This document shows positions 30,105-33,068 of a stretch of 33,068 nt of DNA, in pieces. Source of the DNA: Nemertoderma westbladi (lineage: Eukaryota > Xenacoelomorpha > Nemertodermatida > Nemertodermatidae); NCBI GenBank assembly GCA_032718475.1, contig JAUCBJ010006234.1, forward strand, positions 1 through 33,068, read 5' to 3'. The translations under genes were made by a program, and so were the position numbers. The number at the start of each line of letters is the position of its first letter. Position 1 is the stretch's first letter. Under the pieces are notes generated by a model. It had not been told where the DNA came from and did no database searches. It saw only the letters and a list, made by a program, of their open reading frames with translations.

Positions 30105-30595
30105 GTGAAAGCTGGATAACAGGATAAGGTCGAACCCGGGTTCCGTGGCAATCTACCACTTAGTTTTTCTGGTTTCCCTGAAGAAAATCTGCCGTTAACT
30201 GGCAGGCTGGCTAAAACGATTAGTTTGTTAGTTCATAACATCAGAACATAATACTGCAGATAAATCTAATCAAAACAGATAAATCAAAATACTGAAATAC
30301 ATCTGTACATACGTCAGACAGTCAGATGTCAGACATCCAAAAAGAAACACGAATCTAAATACTACTGTAGGTACTGTATTGTACTGACCATATCTTGATA
30401 TATTCCTTACTAACCGGTATTATCCTACCTATCTATCCCTCTTTGTTATCCTCCAATCAGCGGTCAGGATTATTCTAGCGCAATTTTGTTGTTTCCTGTA
30501 AACTTCCCTAGATGGCGTTATATTATTTATAACGTTTTTTGTAATTTGATATTGTTGTGTTTCATATTTTGTATGTCCTTGCTGCTGATCACCAC
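30105..30595. mobile_element. 491-bp insert in the CR1-like RT, 6-bp target-site duplication
   Basis: ACAGGT at 30099-30104 and 30596-30601 flanks sequence foreign to the RT. The RT protein breaks after CNYRPV on one side and resumes at VSILS on the other. The insert starts GTGAAAGC and ends GATCACCAC. It has no ORF. GGGTTCGACC on the minus strand near 30130-30140 resembles a Pol III B box. A solo LTR, a small DNA transposon or a SINE-like element are all possible. Confidence 0.7.
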
Positions 30596-32763
30596 ACAGG
30601 TCTGTAATTACAGGGTTCTACTTTACTATTCTTTTTATACAGAGGAACAACCTTAGCTAATTTCAGTTCGTCTGGTACTACATTATCTACGATAGAGTAA
30701 TTAATAATAAAAGTAATAGGCACTTTAAGTACTTCAGCACCATCCTTAAGAAAACGGGCAGGTATTAGATCTAGACCGGTACTTTTTGAGGCTGATAGGC
30801 TAAGTAGATTTTGTAAAACGAAATCCTCAGAAATGGGTTTTAAAAATAACTTTTCTGAATTTTGTAACTTTTCTAAATAAAAATTATTTAGAGTTTCGGA
30901 CCCTATACTATATTTATTACTTGATAACGGTAATTTCTTAACTAAATTAGAGGCAACATTAGTAAAATAATTATTAAATAAATTACTAACTAGAGTATGA
31001 TCATGAATCAGCTCACCGTTATCTTGCAGAACAATATTCGATTTAGATTTAAGGTTTTTATAACCTAAAGATTTTAGGGTAGACCATAGACTTTTTGGAT
31101 TATCTTTATTCTCACTTATTTTGTTGTACAAATATTCAGATTTAGCTTTTTTTATTTCCCGTTGGACAAGGTTTCTATATTTGCAGTAATTATTATAATC
31201 AGCTAAAACACGGTATTTCCTAAATTTATACAAATAGTTATCTCTTTCTCTGATATTACTAAGAATACCCGAGGTCATCCAGGGCTCAGTGCGTTGTTTA
31301 AGACTAATTTCTTTAATTGGTGCTACAGTATTAAGTGCCTTTAAAAATATATCTTTAAAAACAGTGTACGCAAGGTTAATGTCAGCGGCCTTAAAACAGG
31401 GTTCCCAGTCAGAATTAACTAACAAACTTAAAAAGCGTTCCTTGCTGTAATTTTTCATAGACCTAACTGTTACTGTTTTATGATCCCCGAAAAAAGATTT
31501 TTGTGTCTTTCTTGTGCAAAAAACTATAAAATGATCGCTTAGACCTATAGGTAAAACCCCAGATTGAGAAATAATATCGGTATTATTACAAAGGATGTGA
31601 TCTAGTAAAGTAGAAGTTTTACTGGTAATTCTGGTAGAATCTCGAATAATTTGTTTTAAACCAAACAAATTTAAAATACTTTGGTACTGTTTACAGATGG
31701 GGGATGCTTTGTGATGGTAACAGATATTAAAATCACCTAAGAAATATATTTCACAGTCTGACCTAAGATTACATAAAATTGTATTTTCAAAATTTTGCAA
31801 AAAATCTGATTGTTTAGGGGGCCGATATAAAGTACCGATTAAAATAGGTTTAGTTTTAGGAAGTAAAAGTTCCACCAGTAAAACTTCGTCACAAGTCTCT
31901 AAATCTTCCCTACGATTAAAAGCTAAATCACATCGAATGTAAGTACAGACACCACCACCGTGTCTGTCCCTATCCTTACGTAAAACTACGTAATTATCAA
32001 TATAAATTTCTCCATCAGAAACACTATCATCGAGCCAAGTTTCAGAGATTGTTAAAACTGCTGGGTTGGATTTATTGATTAAAATACGAATTTCGGAAAG
32101 TTTTGGAAGCAGAGATCGTGCGTTTAAGTGCAAAAAATGCAGACCTTTTTTCTTAAAAAAATTAAAAGTTTCACTCTCAGCATCACTTGGAGTTTGCAGA
32201 GGCGATGTGAGAAATGAATCGTCGGTTTCTGATTCTAAAATTGTATCATGAAAGGGAAGTTCGGTAAAAATACAGCTATTGCAGAGAAAACTTGGTTCAA
32301 GATTGTTTCTGGTGGAGAATAAATTACTGCGTTTCCTACGGTAACATTTTAAATGTACAAATGTGTCACAACTCTCGCATTGGACGATCTTACTCCGAGA
32401 GTTTGTTCCTCGTTGACAGACGGGACAGTTGATCTTCGGGGCCCGCGTCCTGCTGGGTCCTGGGTTGGTCTCAATATCCCCAGCCAGAGACAGTAGACAG
32501 AGTTTAGCGATTAGGCCTCTAGATCGTGGAGAGGAGACCCAAGATCTTCTTCCCCGACGAGAGCAGTAGAGGCTAAATCCACTCGTCGACCACATCTCCG
32601 TCGATTCGGCGCGGCAGTTCGAAACGGTAGCGACAGGGTGTTCCGCAAACCAGTCCAATACGGGTATTGGGTGGGTTGCAGGGTTACCCCGCGGATCGGA
32701 TGGTTCTGCCACAACGAAACGACCCAGAACGATGAAAACTGTGGAGATTAAGAGCGGGGACAT
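30589..32763 (-). CDS. CR1-like ORF, 5' two thirds: signal-like N terminus, 2A, PHD finger, AP endonuclease, RT start
   Basis: ATG at 32763. Residues 1-19 are hydrophobic (PLLISTVFIVLGRFVVA) and signal-peptide-like. Residues 95-103 are GDIETNPGP, a 2A ribosome-skipping motif with the break expected between Gly102 and Pro103. A PHD-type C4HC3 finger follows (C113, C116, C129, C132, H137, C140, C161, C164). The endonuclease from about residue 208 has LNARS, SETWL, DRHGGGV, GDFN, LDHI and LSDHF, so all catalytic positions are present. The RT begins (SASKSTGLDLIPARFLK, VVPLYKKNSKVEPCNYRPV). The frame ends at 30589 only because of the 491-bp insert. Confidence 0.92.
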   Translation of the reverse strand: MSPLLISTVFIVLGRFVVAEPSDPRGNPATHPIPVLDWFAEHPVATVSNCRAESTEMWSTSGFSLYCSRRGRRSWVSSPRSRGLIAKLCLLSLAGDIETNPGPSRTRAPKINCPVCQRGTNSRSKIVQCESCDTFVHLKCYRRKRSNLFSTRNNLEPSFLCNSCIFTELPFHDTILESETDDSFLTSPLQTPSDAESETFNFFKKKGLHFLHLNARSLLPKLSEIRILINKSNPAVLTISETWLDDSVSDGEIYIDNYVVLRKDRDRHGGGVCTYIRCDLAFNRREDLETCDEVLLVELLLPKTKPILIGTLYRPPKQSDFLQNFENTILCNLRSDCEIYFLGDFNICYHHKASPICKQYQSILNLFGLKQIIRDSTRITSKTSTLLDHILCNNTDIISQSGVLPIGLSDHFIVFCTRKTQKSFFGDHKTVTVRSMKNYSKERFLSLLVNSDWEPCFKAADINLAYTVFKDIFLKALNTVAPIKEISLKQRTEPWMTSGILSNIRERDNYLYKFRKYRVLADYNNYCKYRNLVQREIKKAKSEYLYNKISENKDNPKSLWSTLKSLGYKNLKSKSNIVLQDNGELIHDHTLVSNLFNNYFTNVASNLVKKLPLSSNKYSIGSETLNNFYLEKLQNSEKLFLKPISEDFVLQNLLSLSASKSTGLDLIPARFLKDGAEVLKVPITFIINYSIVDNVVPDELKLAKVVPLYKKNSKVEPCNYRPVW
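32455..32514 (-). other. 2A-like ribosome-skipping peptide in the LINE ORF
   Basis: LIAKLCLLSLAGDIETNPGP (residues 84-103) combines the hydrophobic, Leu-rich upstream segment with the D(V/I)ExNPGP core. 2A-like motifs at this place are known from CR1, L2 and Ingi-type LINEs of several marine invertebrates. During translation the bond before the final Pro is skipped, releasing the N-terminal 102 residues. Confidence 0.92.
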
Positions 32764-32871
32764 TGTGCTGTCTGGCTGTAGTCTGACTCAGGGATAAAAA
32801 CTGTATAGGCCTAGTACCGGTATCTTTCTTGGTCTTATTGTCGGCAGGCCTACAGCTTATTATTAAGCTTA

Positions 32872-33068
32872 GCAGATATCAACAATTTGCGTCGAATTCC
32901 TCCTGGAGAGGGAAGGAATGAATTTCGGAGCCGGAGCCAGAAAATTGGCCCGGAGCTCAGGATTTCCGGAGCCGGAGACGGAACTCTGTCGCATCCCCAG
33001 CTGGAAATGGACATTATCAAAATAGGAACGTTTGCGAAGAATTTTTAATAAAATCACCACAAGAAGTT
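32872..33068. other. GGAGCC-rich sequence related to the 25425 minisatellite
   Basis: Read on the minus strand it contains GGGATGCGACAGAG, then GTCTCCGGCTCCGG and GAGCTCCGGG, resembling the left edge of the 25425-26690 array. No gene recognised. Confidence 0.5.

Larger units (their letters stand above)
27042..32863 (-). mobile_element. CR1-like LINE with 2A peptide and PHD finger, near full length, interrupted twice
   Basis: An APE-type LINE on the minus strand. Without its two inserts it measures about 3.9 kb, right for CR1/L2-type elements. Order: short 5' UTR, ORF from ATG 32763 (signal-like N terminus, 2A, PHD finger, endonuclease, RT), 3' UTR with CCCCCTTGGAAATAAGCTGC and a tail AAATAAATCTATCTATCTAT. 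TAAGCTTA at 27034-27041 and 32864-32871 may be its target-site duplication. At least two frameshifts and a lost motif A Asp make it dead. Confidence 0.85.

Overview
The window is nuclear DNA from an invertebrate animal. It carries a spliced host gene, the C-terminal exons of a DEF8 ortholog, in a landscape of retrotransposons, tRNA-derived SINEs and minisatellites. By my own count tandem arrays fill about a quarter of the 33 kb. A CR1-like LINE whose ORF carries a 2A peptide and a PHD finger, plus a BEL/Pao element, suggests a marine invertebrate such as a mollusc, but the sequence does not settle the phylum. I see no bacterial gene organisation, no CRISPR array and no confident tRNA or rRNA gene.

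Layout. 1-1375 is the integrase and DUF5641 end of a BEL/Pao Pol. It is followed by an unrecognised ORF (2139-2801) and GC-rich sequence holding two copies of a stem-loop. 3270-6640 is non-coding, with short tandem repeats and a CCAAT/TATA promoter-like block near 4455-4600. 6655-8796 holds two abutting satellites (22-bp and 21-bp units). 8797-10914 holds SINEs and hairpins. 11320-14165 is a 32-bp satellite. 14497-17211 is a 12/15-bp minisatellite broken by, and ending in, 5'-truncated LINE 3' ends. 17212-19690 holds two SINE copies and another LINE fragment.

The host gene lies on the plus strand. Its exons are 19942-20086, 23681-23960, 24110-24225 and 24348-25113, with a poly(A) signal at 25207. 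The splice phases match, and the translation follows the Rubicon-homology zinc domain of DEF8. A 2.9-kb LINE flanked by a 14-bp target-site duplication sits in one intron. The next intron has its 3' splice site triplicated by a 46-bp repeat. The last exon adds a long C-terminal tail made of two unrelated in-frame minisatellites (13 x 10 aa, then about 6.5 x 8 aa).

Downstream, 25425-26690 is a roughly 47-bp minisatellite. 27042-32863 is a nearly complete but dead CR1-like LINE on the minus strand, with a signal-like N terminus, 2A motif, PHD finger, AP endonuclease and reverse transcriptase. It is interrupted by a 491-bp insert and by a 5'-truncated LINE with a 14-bp target-site duplication. 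The last 200 bp carry a GGAGCC-rich sequence related to the 47-bp minisatellite.

The most notable points are the hidden DEF8 gene with its repeat-built tail, its triplicated acceptor, the 2A-bearing LINE, and the stem-loop pair with a compensated base change.
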